Origin: Piezodorus guildinii
Lineage: Eukaryota > Arthropoda > Insecta > Hemiptera > Pentatomidae
Direction: 5' to 3'
NCBI GenBank assembly: GCA_023052935.1
Contig: CM041294.1
Location: 39,703,236 to 39,767,235 of the forward strand
Length of the DNA: 64,000 nucleotides
Shown here: positions 11,373 to 23,904 of the stretch, in pieces
How positions within the stretch are numbered: position 1 is the first letter of the stretch
How the letters are laid out: every line of letters begins with the position of its first letter
Program-made: the position numbers and the translations under genes
Notes under the pieces: generated by a model
What the model was told of the DNA's origin: nothing
Databases searched by the model: none
What the model saw: only the letters and a program-made list of their open reading frames with translations

Positions 11373-12560
11373 CTAAAACGTGATATGAATATAAATATCA
11401 TGGATATAAGTTGACCAGTGGGAAGGTAGTCCAGTTGACAATAGTGAAAACAATGAAATAAGTTTAATTGTCATAAAATATTTATTGCCAACATTTATTT
11501 GGAATTGACTCAATCATATACTAACTGCTATGTCTAGAGGTGCCCAGATGGATATCTACAAAAGGTAGAAACGTTTGCAATAGACAGTTAGGACTAATTC
11601 AATGTTTTTCTTGACTGACACCCAGACTATCTTCCTTCTGGATCTTACTAACACATTTTATAGTATTCTAATTTTATAAATTCATATCTGAAAACTATTA
11701 CATAATTTAATATAAAACAAAGCAATTAAACTAAAATTTTAATACAGATATAGAATGTTACACGATAGTTTGCGAAAAATATAAACAGGCTGGATCAGAA
11801 AATAGAGAATCATTCCAAGAATTGAGAAACAAAGAATATAAATTTCTTCTAAATTTTTTAGGAGGTCTTTCTTTCTCAAAATAATAATTAAGTATAAATA
11901 GGCTTTGTTCAAAGTCTATTAGTTACTCATTTTATTTTTACACTACTTAAAATTTTATTTTTCACAATTTTAATTTCAATCTATCAACTATGTCTGACTC
12001 TATAAGAGTGGATGTTAATTTAGGTGTATTTAATAATTAATTTCAGTAATTTTCTAATCAGGATATCCTAAAAATAACGAATCTATTCTAACCAGAGCTG
12101 GACTGCAACAAAATTAATTTCAATCCAGACACAGCAGATTCTAAATGGCAGTTTTTGAGTTTACTATGGTTACAAAGCCTCAACACCCACAGCAGTCACC
12201 TTCGTGCTTAGTTAAACTAACCAAATTTGTACTCCACATCGTAATATATAAAACTTCGGAATGTACTTTCACAATCCAGATGATTATATTGGAATATTTA
12301 TTACTTTTACCATTTACTATATGGATTGTAGGATTGGATCAAGTTATTTAAAGAGTTGTTTTCTATTTAAATATATAATAATGAATCCCCTTTTCCCTTG
12401 GTGATCGCATCTCGTATAAACAGCTTGACCGATTTTGCTGTGTTTTTCTTTTTTTGTTGTGTTTATAACAATCAAGAGAAGGATCTTATGAAAGAAAAAA
12501 AGATAAAAGTTATTTTTGAAGTTAGGTTTTTTGTTTGTTTTTTAAAATTTTCTAGATAGA
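11373..12560. other. Likely intron of the ankyrin gene
   Basis: Lies upstream, on the minus strand, of the terminal-exon acceptor. AT-rich with no other coding signal. The frame at 12145-12351 (+) has no recognised domain. Confidence 0.45.
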
Positions 12561-12577
12561 TAAGTTCAGAAACAATT

Positions 12578-13412
12578 CTTCATTGAGTAATATTACAATC
12601 AGTCCAATTTAGGAAATTTTTAATAGCGATAAAGTACAACATTCATACTACATTCACACATATAATAATAATACAATATACATTTATACAAAACAAAATT
12701 AATAAAAATATACACAAAAGTCACTCATACCTATACACAATTCTCAAGCATACAGCACGTGAGTGGAGAATCTAGCCAATGCTAGAACTCTAATATACAT
12801 GTTAGAATAGGTCTCGAGGCCACTGCCGTTTCAAACTTCTAAGGGAATGGTAAGGATGTGTGGAGCTGGATAAGGATTGAGCTAGGGGATTAGGGTGATG
12901 AATAAGGTTCTGATGGAATTTAGAGAATTTCGATGGTATAAGGTCTAAAATAAATGGAATATTTAGGTACCTGTGTAAGGTATGGTTGGATACATTATAA
13001 GGAGCATTAACTATTGTTCGGAGGACTTTGGATTGGAAGGATTGAATGCCTTTGATGTTGGAAAATTTGGCTGTCCGTAGGTCCAGATAGGTTTCAGTAC
13101 TGTCTTGTATATTGGCAGTGTGTTTTCGATAGACAGTTTAGAATTTCTGTTCAGTAGTCTGTATAATTGGCCAAATCGTCGATTAAGTTCTTGTCGTTTA
13201 AGTTTAGTATGCGGGTTCCAAGCTAGTCTTTTGTCCAAAGGAAGCCAAGGTACCGGACTGTGTCAGAGAAAGAGAGCGGAATGGAGTTTAAGAGAACTGG
13301 AGGGCAGGTTTGTCTTCGCAGGGTGAAGGTGACATGTTTGCATTTGGACTGATTGACTTCGATTCTCCAGTTGTTATACTAGTCTTCAATTTGAGAAAGG
13401 TGCATTTGGAGG
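12578..13412 (-). pseudogene. 5'-truncated Jockey-type LINE
   Basis: Minus-strand translation gives LQMHLSQIED, NNWRIEVNQSKCKHVTFTLR and DTVRYLGF. After a one-base frame break it continues with NPHTKLKRQELNRRFGQLYR and YKTVLKPIWTYG, collinear with residues of about 680-800 of the intact ORF2 (46030-48705). Downstream frame breaks (the ELWGT segment is missing) show decay. The 3' end resembles other copies (TTGGACTGATTGTAATATTA, then CTCAAT). It lies between AT-rich blocks sharing a GCTTGACCGATTT motif (12416 and 13450). Confidence 0.85.
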
Positions 13413-13715
13413 CCTATGGATGTAAATTTCTATTTCGCAAATTTTCTAATAATAAAACGGCTTGACCGATTTCACTCAGACACAGTTAAGACAGGACGTC
13501 TGTCTGATCAGATATTTTAAAATATAAAGAATCTAGATAGTTCCCAACAAAATTTAAGATTATAATTACATTATAGTCAAGGTATTAATTTTAAACGATC
13601 CATCCCAGAATAAGTTTTCAAATCTTGGAACTTAGATTGTACCTAAAGTCTTATCAACATACAGATATCATCATTCTGGCAGAAGTGAATGATAAAAGTG
13701 ATAAAAAGCACTCAC

Positions 13716-13751
13716 CGTTGCATTGATTGAAGCATCGACAGAACTCTGGGC
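13716..13751 (-). CDS. Candidate small upstream exon of the ankyrin gene
   Basis: On the minus strand a strong donor (CAACG followed by GTGAGT) ends a 36-nt segment preceded by TTCATAG; an internal CAG would give a 30-nt exon. Read in frame it gives AQSSVDASINAT and joins the ankyrin exon in phase 0 (then KGAEEMLLKAA). The donor matches consensus but the exon is very short and has no homology evidence. Confidence 0.35.
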
Positions 13752-16100
13752 CTATGAACATTGCATTTTTAATACACAGCTTCTAGTAAAACTTAAAATA
13801 AACAAAAGATACACTACCTCAAGAATTGTGGGCCAAACAATGGCTGTTGGCTTATCTAGTAGATCATTAGAATTCATTTCAATTCAGTTTGAAGATTTGC
13901 AAGAGAAGAAATTATACTTTCATTCACATCATGCTTCAGTACAAAAAACTGTAACATTTTTGTTTCAGATTAATTTATATTCTTTAATCTTTAAACACAT
14001 ATAAGTAAAATGCATTATGTAGATATAATTAATCAAATACCAAGAGCTGTAATTATGGAAATTGACTGCAATTCTTCACCATTTTACATGATTCTGTATA
14101 AAAATAAAAAATAAAAAAATTAAATTAAATAATATTAGAAAAATAAATTAAATACATCAATTATTCATCTTTATTGTTTGTCCTAAAACAATTTTATGGA
14201 ATTAGGTTTGACGGCAATCAATGAAAAATTCATGCAATGAACAGCATTAGTATCTATGTACTTCCTGGGAGAATAGGTGAGAGCTGAGCGAAAGTAAATT
14301 AGAGAAAGCTAAACAATTTTTGTTTTATTAATAACACTAATGTTTATACCATTTAAGCTTAAGAAACCACATTTTAGTTGAAAAATTGCTGCAAAGGTAG
14401 GACATAGCTCTACCCTGGAGAATAAGTTTAATAAAAGTACATATATCCAATTGTATATCCGATATTAACAGTATGCGTTAATGATACTATAAATAACATT
14501 TTTTGGAAACTATTGTGGGCAAATAGTAAGAATATAAATATTATAAAAATGATCAGTGTCTTTAAATAATATGATAGGGTAGTGACAGACCACAGAGAAT
14601 AATGATAAATAATAACAAGGAAATTAAGGTCTTGAGGTATAATGAATGGCTAATATACACAAATATTTCTTCTCTAACAGCCCAACATTTAAGTTGTGTA
14701 AAAATATTTCATGCTAATTTCTACTAAATTTATGTAAAGATTTTCAAGTTAACCTGAATAAATAGATACACTTATTGAAATTAGGTTAATTAATAAAACA
14801 TTATTATACTAGGATTTTCTTATTACACATTAAAAGTCCAATAATTAATAGATTTGACATTAATGACTTATTTCATATTCCATTAAAGGTTTTAGCATTG
14901 TATTTTATGAAATTTCAAATCATTTTCCGTAGTTCTACTTTGTCATACTCAAAGGAAAATAATTTCTAATCTTCAATCGAAACTGTATTATAAGTACTGC
15001 CTTGTTTTTATGAAGGACATTAATAAAGAATAATCAGGAAAGTATTACCATTTCGATAAATTTAAATAGTCTTTAATTAGAGGCATAATTAAAAAAGTTT
15101 ATGATAATGTGTATAGAACAGTATAAATATTTCTGTAAGGGAGTAAGATGAGAAATATGACTGAATGAAGATCCTATAGATACAATAAATAATAACAAAA
15201 TCTAAACATTGAACTTCCTTAACCAAGTCATCAAATGGTTCAACATATTGAGAATATTTTTTAGGTTTAGTTAAAGAAGTGAATAGGTCAGAATTATAAT
15301 GGTAGTGAACATTTAATTATTAATATTAATTAAAATAATCGTGTGTGTAAAAGAAGAAAAGTGAAAGCTTTGCTCATAACCTGAATTTTGAAGTTCACCA
15401 TGTTAAAACAATATGGTAGTAAACATTTACATTTATATACTAAAACATATATTGCTTTTAGTCACAAAAAACGCATTTCTTATAATTATAAACATATTAT
15501 TAATAGTTTAGTTGATAAATTTACTTGGTGAATTAAATGACAGTTGTAACCAAATGGAAAAGAAACAGACATTCTGTGTAGCTGTCATAACAAATATTGT
15601 ATCATACCTTAACGTTCTAATAATTAATTAAAGTCAAAGTTAATGGAAACTATTATACTACCACATAAATAAACTAATACGATCATTTTGTGACAAAGTT
15701 AAATTTCTTATATTATTACTCAAAAATATATATTATAAGTAGTAAGTAATTCATAATAAATTACCAAGACATACCACTGATAAAGGTTGTAATTCAATAT
15801 TGAGGTAATTAACTAAAATCAAACCACTGATAACACAACAAATGACTGTCAAACAGAATGATCGAAATAACAAACGATTCGATTAATATCGATGTTATTT
15901 TAAAAAAAATTATGATTTCTGATACCATTTAAGTGATTTCCCATAACATTTTACAATTACTAAAATATTTTCATGTATATGGATATAATAAGCTACAAAC
16001 ACATAAATACAGGTATAAAATTATCTTGTAAGACGGTTATAATTGTGATGAATCGTGTATCCCTTCATAGAGGTCTTCCTTTCTGTGGCACTTTCCCAAG
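13752..16100. other. Non-coding stretch
   Basis: AT-rich. The 93-codon plus frame at 13723-14004 overlaps the candidate exon antisense and shows no domain. No repeats with clear termini. Confidence 0.45.
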
Positions 16101-16800
16101 TTAGGTCGGTTCTTCTGTATTCCAAAGATTCTGTATGATCTTTGAATAAAAATAAAAATTTATAATTAGCCTACATTCTAAACTGGTTGAGTGTGCGTAT
16201 TCTCCAAAGTAAAAAAATATAACGTTTTTGTTCTGCTCGGTTTTCAAAGAACTGATTGGAATAGGAATCTTTTGAATGTTTTTATTTCGTTTCCTTGGCA
16301 TCTATCTCTTTTTTTTTTTTTCATAAGGGGAGAGGGTTCAAGCTCAAGGGGTCCGAACTCAGCAACTACTTTCCAGGCCAACGTCTTTAACCCATCGCTG
16401 GACAGCCTATGTTTCCAAACCAGTCTTTGGTTAAAGAATATCTTGCTTTTACATAGTTTTCCATTACTATTTTTATTTAATTTATTACTTTTCAATCATG
16501 CCTTGCCTTTTGTCTATAAGGATTCGTCAGGAATGATTCAACACTTATGTTTACCTTAACCCAGTAGCTGATTAAACAATGGCTTTCTTCTTAAAGCAGT
16601 CTTCCCAGTACTGGTCCTCTTCTTCTTAAGGCTCCAAAGAGGTGTTCCAAGCTGTGCCAAGAAGCTAATTACCTGGTTGTTGTTAAAGGAACATAAATGG
16701 AGCTTACACACTTGCCTTGCTGCTGGGTAGCTAGCTTGACAGTGCACAGAAACGGGAGTTCTTACTGAATCAACCATTTGTAAGACAATTAATTTTTAAC
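16101..16800 (-). pseudogene. Unassigned ORF cluster, possible transposon tail
   Basis: Three minus-strand frames follow one another with small overlaps. The first contains LKKKRTSTGKTALRRKPLFN then stop. The second contains LVWKHRLSSDGLKTLAWKVV. The third contains NVIFFYFGEYAHSTSLECR. The higher complexity and GC suggest one decayed coding or mobile sequence broken by frameshifts. I cannot assign a family. Confidence 0.3.
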
Positions 16801-16846
16801 TGTTGCTAAAATTATTTTTTATCCTTTGTACAATCTGATATGAAAC

Positions 16847-16852
<6 letters not shown>

Positions 16853-16908
<56 letters not shown>
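16853..16908. repeat. (TA)n microsatellite, left of the RTE remnant
   Basis: A pure TA run of about 56 bp, ending just upstream of the RTE fragment. Confidence 0.95.
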
Positions 16909-16911
<3 letters not shown>

Positions 16912-16934
16912 TATTGATTTACTACAATGGATAT

Positions 16935-18015
16935 ATATGGTTAGGAGTAAGCTCGTAGTAGCCATGAACTAGGATTACCATGTAAACTAATTCGTTTAGT
17001 AAAATGTACAATGGCAAATACAATCTGCCAAGTTAAATGCTGTGGGCTATCGGAGCCGTTTGAAGTAGAAGGTGGTCTGAGACAAGGAGATCCAGTAGCT
17101 CCCCTTCTGTTCAATATAGCTCTGCAAGTCATCATCAACAGGGCGAAATTAGAACAGCAAGGGACAATATTTACGAAGATGTCTCAAATTCTCACATATG
17201 CAGATGACGTGGCCATTATTGGTAGATTACTGCAGAGGATAAGAACGTCCTTCGAAGCAATGGACACGGAAGCAGGAAAAAATTGGCCTACAAGTCAACG
17301 GGCTGAAAACTAAGATAATGGTACTAGGCACACGAATGGACCAGAGGCAGAGTCATTATGAAATGGGACCCTATAAGATAGAATTGGTAAGGAGTTTTCA
17401 GTATCTAGGCTCTATTATAAATGATGACCTGAAGGAAACAGAAGAGGTAAGAAAGCATATAGCGGCTAGTAATAGAGCCTTTTTTTCCATATCAAAGCTG
17501 TTCAGAAGCAAGCTTGTGAGCCGCTCCACCAAGTTGATGCTATACAAAACCCTTGTAAGACCAGTGGTTACGTACGGTGGAGAAACGTGGATCCTCAACA
17601 ACAAAAATATGGACCTGCTTGATAAGTTTGAACGGGTAATCCTAAGGAGAATCCTGGGAGCCGTATTTGAGGATGGTCAGTGGCGGCGAAGGAAAAATAG
17701 GGAATTGTTTCAGCTCTACCAGGATATCAGTATCTCCTCTCATATTAAGATACAGAGGTTAAAATGGATAGAGCACGTGATGAGGATGAACTGTGACAGG
17801 GTGGCAAGTAGAGTGTTCAGGAATGTTCTGGACGGCCAGTACCGGCGTGGCAGGCCCAAGGGTCGATGGAAGGATGGTGTAGGGAGGGATCTTAGACAGC
17901 TCGGGATCTCTCTGAGAGGAGCTGTAGATCGAGAAGGATGGTTGGTGACTGTTGAGCAGGCCAAGGGCAGCCTCATGCGCCTGTTGAGCCTGTAGAAGAA
18001 GAAGAAGAAGAAGAA

Positions 18016-18017
<2 letters not shown>
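16935..18017 (+). pseudogene. RTE-clade LINE, C-terminal half, frameshifted
   Basis: Reverse-transcriptase fragment. From about 16970 it reads ELGLPCKLIRLVKCTMANTI, then FEVEGGLRQGDPVAPLLFN (motif 4) and LTYADDVAIIG (catalytic YADD). One extra A in the run at 17277-17282 breaks the frame; the +1 frame resumes KIGLQVNGLKTKIM and runs to a TAG at 17993-17995. The second part shows FQYLGSIINDDL, LYKTLVRPVVTYGGETW, LRRILGAVFEDGQWRRRKN and RRGRPKGRWKDGV, the usual RTE C-terminus. An earlier frame break sits near 16968. It ends in a (GAA)n tail typical of RTE 3' microsatellites. Polymerase N-terminus and endonuclease are absent, so the copy is dead. Confidence 0.88.

Positions 18018-18096
<79 letters not shown>
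18018..18096. repeat. (TA)n microsatellite, right of the RTE remnant
   Basis: A TA run of about 78 bp directly after the (GAA)n tail. With the run at 16853-16908 it suggests insertion into a TA tract, or TA expansion from the tail. Confidence 0.95.
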
Positions 18097-18101
<5 letters not shown>

Positions 18102-18600
18102 ATCCTTATTTTTAAAAAATATTCTTTTATAAACAAAATTAATTTATCATAATATTTACTTAATTATTACTCATTTTACTCTCAGGGTATGGTATGGGTT
18201 CTTGACAATCAGGCACATTTTTATTATTTAACTTTTTAATTATAATAATAACTTACAAACATAATACCAACAATATGCAGGCAGGCTAAAAATGTTTCTT
18301 CATATTCAGACAGCTGCTCATACCTCTCCAGCTCTCCACTCAAAAACTGACTCTGACCAGGTAAAAAGTTACCTACCCTTTTTTACCTATCTCTAACCTG
18401 GTAGGTACCTGCCAGCACCCTTTTTACTTAGCATCCAAAATGGATGCTATGTTTGTAAACATACAATCAATCAAATTGGAGCTGTTAATCTTTATTTTAA
18501 TTCTATTTTGTATCTAATAGTTACCCTGCCTAAAATAATATTTAAATATTAAATAAATAAATAATTGTATACTTTATAGAAAAATGGGTATATTACAATA
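18097..18600. other. Non-coding stretch
   Basis: AT-rich with a slightly less AT-rich patch at 18290-18470. No ORF or repeat termini recognised. Confidence 0.4.
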
Positions 18601-18601
18601 T

Positions 18602-19029
18602 AAAGTTTCTGTTGTACTCAGGTTTCAGTCAATGAATAAACAATTTTATCTATGCGATGTTTCGAGAATTTATTGTCCTCATAATCATGCCTTAACAAAG
18701 GAAAATCAAAAAAACAGAATATTAATATTATTATACATTAATTAATATATGAGGTTATTGTTAGAGATATAGAAAAGAATACATTGAACAATGAATACTC
18801 ATACAGTAGGTATGAGTTATGTATGAGGTTAGGTATGAGTCATTGTTCAATGTATTCTTTTCTATATCTCTAACAATAACATCATTATTAATTATTGTAT
18901 AGTAGTATTAATGTTCTGTATTTTGTTTTCCATTGTTAAAGCATGATTATGAGGACAATAAATTCTCGAAATGTCGCATAGATAAAATTGTTGATTCATT
19001 GACTGAAACCTGAGAACAACTGAAACTTA
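18602..19029. repeat. Long palindrome (foldback element)
   Basis: Arms 18602-18800 and 18834-19029 are inverted copies. Shared blocks are AAGTTTCNGTTGT, CAGGTTTCAGTCAATGAAT, CAATTTTATCTATGCGA and TTCGAGAATTTATTGTCCTC, closing with GAATACATTGAACAATG at the loop. The outer 100 bp and inner 60 bp are the best conserved. Each arm includes a degraded hammerhead-like core (GATTATGAGG to CTCGAAAC). A transcript across it would form a hairpin of about 190 bp. Confidence 0.88.
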
Positions 19030-19074
19030 AATTATCAACAGTTGAGAACTGATCAAACAATATTTATATATATA

Positions 19075-19505
19075 TTGTCTGCTCTTATACCCTCTGGAAA
19101 TCTCTACCAGCCTGTATCTGCCATGCTGCTTCTCTATCCTCATTCAAATCCCAACTTTTTCAATACCTTCTGTCATCCCAAATAGAGGATAAGCAATTTT
19201 GATATTTCAATTCTATATATTTAACATTGAATAAATAAAAAATGTATTGCCCAAATTTTAATTTTGTTTTCAAGACAATTTTTTATTTTTTGAACATAAG
19301 ATTTTTTTTGGAAAAGAAAAATTCAAAAGATTATTTATTGATTTATTTTATTTTAAGTATAATATTTCTCCTTATTTCACCATTGTAAATAATATTTATT
19401 TATTTTCTTTTGTATATTGGCCAGACATATGATATATTTCCATTGTACATAAATGTCAATTGAATGGAAACCAGTTCCAGAATAAAATGTTTTTTCTGTT
19501 CTGTT
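19075..19505 (+). pseudogene. L2/CR1-type LINE 3' end
   Basis: Translation gives YTLWKSLPACICHAASLSSF, then KSQLFQYLLSSQIE and a stop, matching the C-terminal LWN-I-HASSLLSFKSH pattern of the 60.5-kb copy. The 3' region carries GGCCAGACATA and TTCCAGAATAAA, also shared with that copy. Only the last 40 or so codons remain. Confidence 0.65.
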
Positions 19506-19509
19506 TCAT

Positions 19510-22500
19510 ATGTATATATTATATGAAAAAAAAAAGGAGAAGGAATTCATTGCAATATTAAGAGAGAAAACAGAAAAAAAAAAAAAAACTGTAGCTTTTT
19601 GGAACCAATGTATAATGATTTGTACGCTTAGAACGCTATTGATCCTAAAGATAGAATAATCATTTTTTAAAGTTATGTAACTACTTCAGGAAATGATTTT
19701 TATTTGAGTGTAATATTTCATATTCACAGTTAACAAAATGGAATAACATAATTATTACATTTTTATACTTATTGATAAACTAAACCACAAAATTATGACT
19801 CTTTAGATTTTTAAAAATTACTTATTTGAGTTTACTCTGGTGAGTTAGATGGTGCAATCCTATTCAAGAGTTGTTTTTAGTAATACGAGCCTTTTGAAAA
19901 GTAACCTTGTAATTTTGCTTATTATATAATAAGGGATATCTTTTCATTACTTGAAGTTCTATCTTTACAATAAATAAAAGTTCTGTTCTCTCCAACATAT
20001 TTTGCCTTCTACTTGAATGTGTAGTACAGCTTTTCTCTCCTAAAACTGTACTGTGCATGCGTAGCAGGCAAAATAGGTTGGAGGGACCAGACCTAAAGTA
20101 AATAGATACAACCCCTAGATAAAATATTTTATTTGGAAATTAGATACATATGACATAATAAAGTATTATGTTATTAGATAAACTCGTTCACTGAGTGAGT
20201 AGTCTTATAAAAGGATATATAATTTGGTATAAATTCAAAATGGCTTGATTTTAAACTTTTATTTTCACATAGTTGAGCAAAACATACATATACTATACAA
20301 TAAATAATCTTGATCATTATCACATCCTAAATGAAAATGAAATATTTATTTACATCAATTCTAACTTTTAAAAAAAAATGAAATTTCAATGATTTAATCA
20401 AAATTTTTTAAAACACATGAAATTTTATGTTTATATGTATATATGATAGTTGCTTTTAACTTATAAATAGAAATTAACAACATATTCTATCTATGAATTT
20501 CATCTTTTAGGCTTTTTTAATTTTTTTTTTTAATCACAATGAAATATATAGTCAACATATATTCAATCATTTTGATTTTTTAAAAAAAGGAAAAAGATTA
20601 TAATAATTAAATAATGCGATGTTTTTTTTCTTAACCAATCCTAATAAAGTGCAATTTTTACCAATGGCAAAGTCTCACTGTTTTATATGTAATCTGAATA
20701 AATTTTAAATATTATCTGTTATTTATCTCATTAATTTTTGGATTGTGATAATCAGGAATAACTCATTTTGAATAGTTTTATTGTTTAATTTATGGTTATA
20801 GAGAATCCCTAAAGTATATATTGACATTATTTTATTTTACTGATGCAATAATTCGGTTATTATATTGAACAGCCGGTATATTGAACTATTCTTGTTTATA
20901 CATTGAATTCAGTTCATCTGAAAGAAATATTAGTGAGACATGTTGTTTTTGCAAACGAATCAATTATTGATATAATAAAAAAATTTGAAAAGCTTCTTTA
21001 ATTCTTGAATTGTAAGACTTTAAAATAAATTTATATGAACTATTTTGGAATTTTTGTACATATATTTAAATATAAATAAATATCTTACATTAGAAAAAAA
21101 AACTTTTTTCAACAATGAACAACTTTAAAGTCACAGCCATCTTCAGAAACAAAAAATACACCTCATTTTCTCTAAATTTTCTAGATTCTTTAAAAATATC
21201 TCATTTACTACATGAGATTTCAAAAATATATATAGTTTATTAACTAGCCAGGTTAGTAGTATAATAAATTATGTTAAAGTAATGGAATATTCCTTGTTTC
21301 ATGAAATATAATTTTGACTTGCCAATTCATATTAAAACATGAAATATGCAACTGGCTTTAGATATACATAACAGTATTGCTAGAGGTGTGTGTAGTTAAT
21401 TCATCATGATCAACTCTTACATTAGCTATCCAGGTGGATATTCGTTCTCTAGTTTAAAATAGTGGGATTATTTAATAAAAGGGCATGCTCAATACTACAT
21501 TCCCTGAGAGTATTGTAATTGTATAAATTATTGATTAGACTGATTGTAAACAATTTTAAAATTAAAATGTAGTAAAAGATGATAAAATAGACTTATAAAG
21601 TTAAACTTTACGAAGTAACATAAAAATGTTCATCAATATTTATTAATTTATGTACCCTTGGGTAGTAGTTTATTCTTTTGATTGGTAGCTTTTATTGCTT
21701 TGATTCATTTTTTTACCTCAGGTTGTTTTAATTTCCTTAAAACGGTAGGGAATTCAATGTATCTACATATATCAATGTGAAAGGGATTGGTTTGATTACT
21801 AATTCTAGCAAAACTGTTATGTAACTATTGTTTCATGAAATTTCACAACAAGTTAACTAAATATTTTGCCACCTATTTAAATGAAAAAAAAAAATTAAAT
21901 CAAATCACATCTTCAGTTCAATTTATGCCAACTGCTTCATGAATAGTTGTAAGATCTTGTAAATTAAACAGTCTGGAAAAAATAAATAATGCATTACTTA
22001 TGTATGATAACTAATTATTAAATTGAAAATTATACTATGCAAACACATTTAGATTTAGATAATATAAAAATAAAACGGTTTTCTATTCGGAACATTTTAA
22101 GAGAGAGGAGTGTATATTTGAAATTTTATATTTATAAAAAACCCATAAACAACAAAAAACGAATTATTTCTAAAATTTTATGGGTCAAATTATAACCTTA
22201 GGGATTAATAATATAGATTAGAATCGAGCCTCTCTGTCAGAAGGTAATTGGTATCTGATTATATCCTGTGTAATCCCACTAATTAGTATATTGAAGTGGG
22301 ATAAACAGAAATAACATTGTATTTTGCAGAATTAACAAGGAAACTGGAATTTGTTTTGTTTTAAAACAAGTTGATATAAACATAAACAATATTAAAACAC
22401 TTTTAAATTTATTAAAATCATAGATTTTTGATGTTTCATACATTAGAAGACAAAATTTAGTTTTAAAAAGAATTTTACATACCTACTTCTGGCTATGTCT

Positions 22501-23290
22501 ACAATATTTGTTGAGATTGTTTCATGAAAGTTAACTTTTGATTTAATTCAATATTGGGATAATATTTGAAAACAGATTATCTTATCCTACTTGGGTCAGG
22601 AGTATGTTACTGTTTACATATATAACGTTATGAACTATATGAATTATATCAATATAACAATTTCATTTTAAATACTGTCATGTAAAAAATAATACAAAAT
22701 GAGAATAATGACAAGTAGTTTTTAGAAAGTAACAGATTGAACTGAGTGTAAAGAAGAAAGGTAAAATTGAAAGGATTTGTTATTTATGGGACAAATAATA
22801 AAATTTACTGCCTCAGATGTAATAGTCGCTAATGCTATGACAAATTATATTTGTATCTCTGGATGAAAAATACCTTTCTTCCAATTGAATTCACTTTTCA
22901 AATTAAACATTCTAATGTTATAACTCTGACAAATCTCCATGAACGACATAAGGGTCAGGAAGCTTGACAAAATGTTATATTTTTTTTTCTTCAACTTTTA
23001 ATTAGCATTTGGCAGATAGTATAAAGTAAATATACTGTGACATATCAAATGCTTAAAAATAAAGTTTACAATATCTAAAATTTTCAAGATAGATATTTAG
23101 TTAAAAAAATTATTTTTTTCTCTTAAACTATTTACGACTAATAAGGGAGGTAATAGTTATCTTAATCGAATTAAGTAGAGCGGAAGTCGATCTCGGATTA
23201 ATAAAAAAAATTATATATTATATGGCTTAACATCAATTAACTCCATCTTAAATGTACAAATTTTTAATTATTAATGATTCAGTGAAAAAG
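19510..23290. other. Long stretch without recognisable genes
   Basis: About 3.8 kb of AT-rich DNA. Frames are short and low complexity (for example 19864-20058 minus). No terminal repeats, LINE motifs or splice-bounded exons were seen. Probably intergenic or intronic. Confidence 0.5.
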
Positions 23291-23385
23291 TCGTTTTTAC
23301 AAGACATAAAACAATCTTATGTGAGAAGTTTGGTTCAGGGTGTAGTCAATATAACACACAATTAAATATAAACTTAATTTATTGG

Positions 23386-23425
23386 TGCCAACGTTTCGGC
23401 CTAAATTATAAGCCTTCTTCAGGGC
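23386..23425 (-). ncRNA. Hammerhead-ribozyme-like motif, canonical core
   Basis: On the minus strand GCC-CUGAAGA is followed by a hairpin (GGCUU with AGGCC, loop AUAAUUU), then GAAA-CG-UU-GGC. This gives the CUGANGA and GAAA core boxes, a 5-bp stem II, a self-complementary ACGU that could pair only as a dimer for stem III, and GGC complementary to the leading GCC for stem I. Cleavage would fall after GUU. This is the minimal type I arrangement known from Penelope-like elements and retrozymes. Activity is untested. Confidence 0.6.
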
Positions 23426-23818
23426 TATAAGAAAAAACAAAACAAAAAACAAAGATAACAAACAGTAGTGGGATATGACATATACAATATATATGTGTGT
23501 ATACATATCTCTTTGTGAAAATATATATATATATATATAACTTTACTTTTTAACTTTATACTGTCTCACATTTTTTCATACTGTAAAAAATTAACACACC
23601 TTTTATGAAAATTTCTTTTCTCCCCTTTTGTTTTTAAATATTATTATATTTATAAATTGTCATAACTACTATTTCACTTTGTTTATAATCTTCAGTATAA
23701 TTTATTTTTCTTATCATCTTCATATATTGCATTTCACTACTGGTTGTTGTCTTTGTTTTTTGTGAATAAAATTGGAGGCTGATGTCTACTTCACCACTAT
23801 TTTATTGAAAAAATTTGC

Positions 23819-23848
23819 ACTACGTTTCGGCTACAATGCCATCTTCAT
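23819..23848 (-). ncRNA. Degenerate hammerhead-like motif
   Basis: Minus strand: UGAAGA, stem UGGC-AUUGUA-GCC, then GAAAC-GUA. Core boxes are kept but the leading C and stem I are weak, so it is probably inactive. Confidence 0.4.
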
Positions 23849-23862
23849 CTTTTTTTTTACAT

Positions 23863-23904
23863 CCTTGAAGAAGGCCTATAATTTATGCCGAAACCTCGGT
23901 ACCA
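23863..23904 (+). ncRNA. Degenerate hammerhead-like motif
   Basis: Plus strand: UUGAAGA, stem AGGC with GCC around CUAUAAUUUAU, then GAAAC-CUC-GG. The ACGU of the canonical copy is changed, so dimer pairing of stem III would fail. Confidence 0.45.

Noticed and set aside
16191..16559. 122-codon plus-strand ORF
   Set aside because: It overlaps antisense to the unassigned minus-strand ORFs, is Phe/Leu-rich from T tracts and shows no domain.
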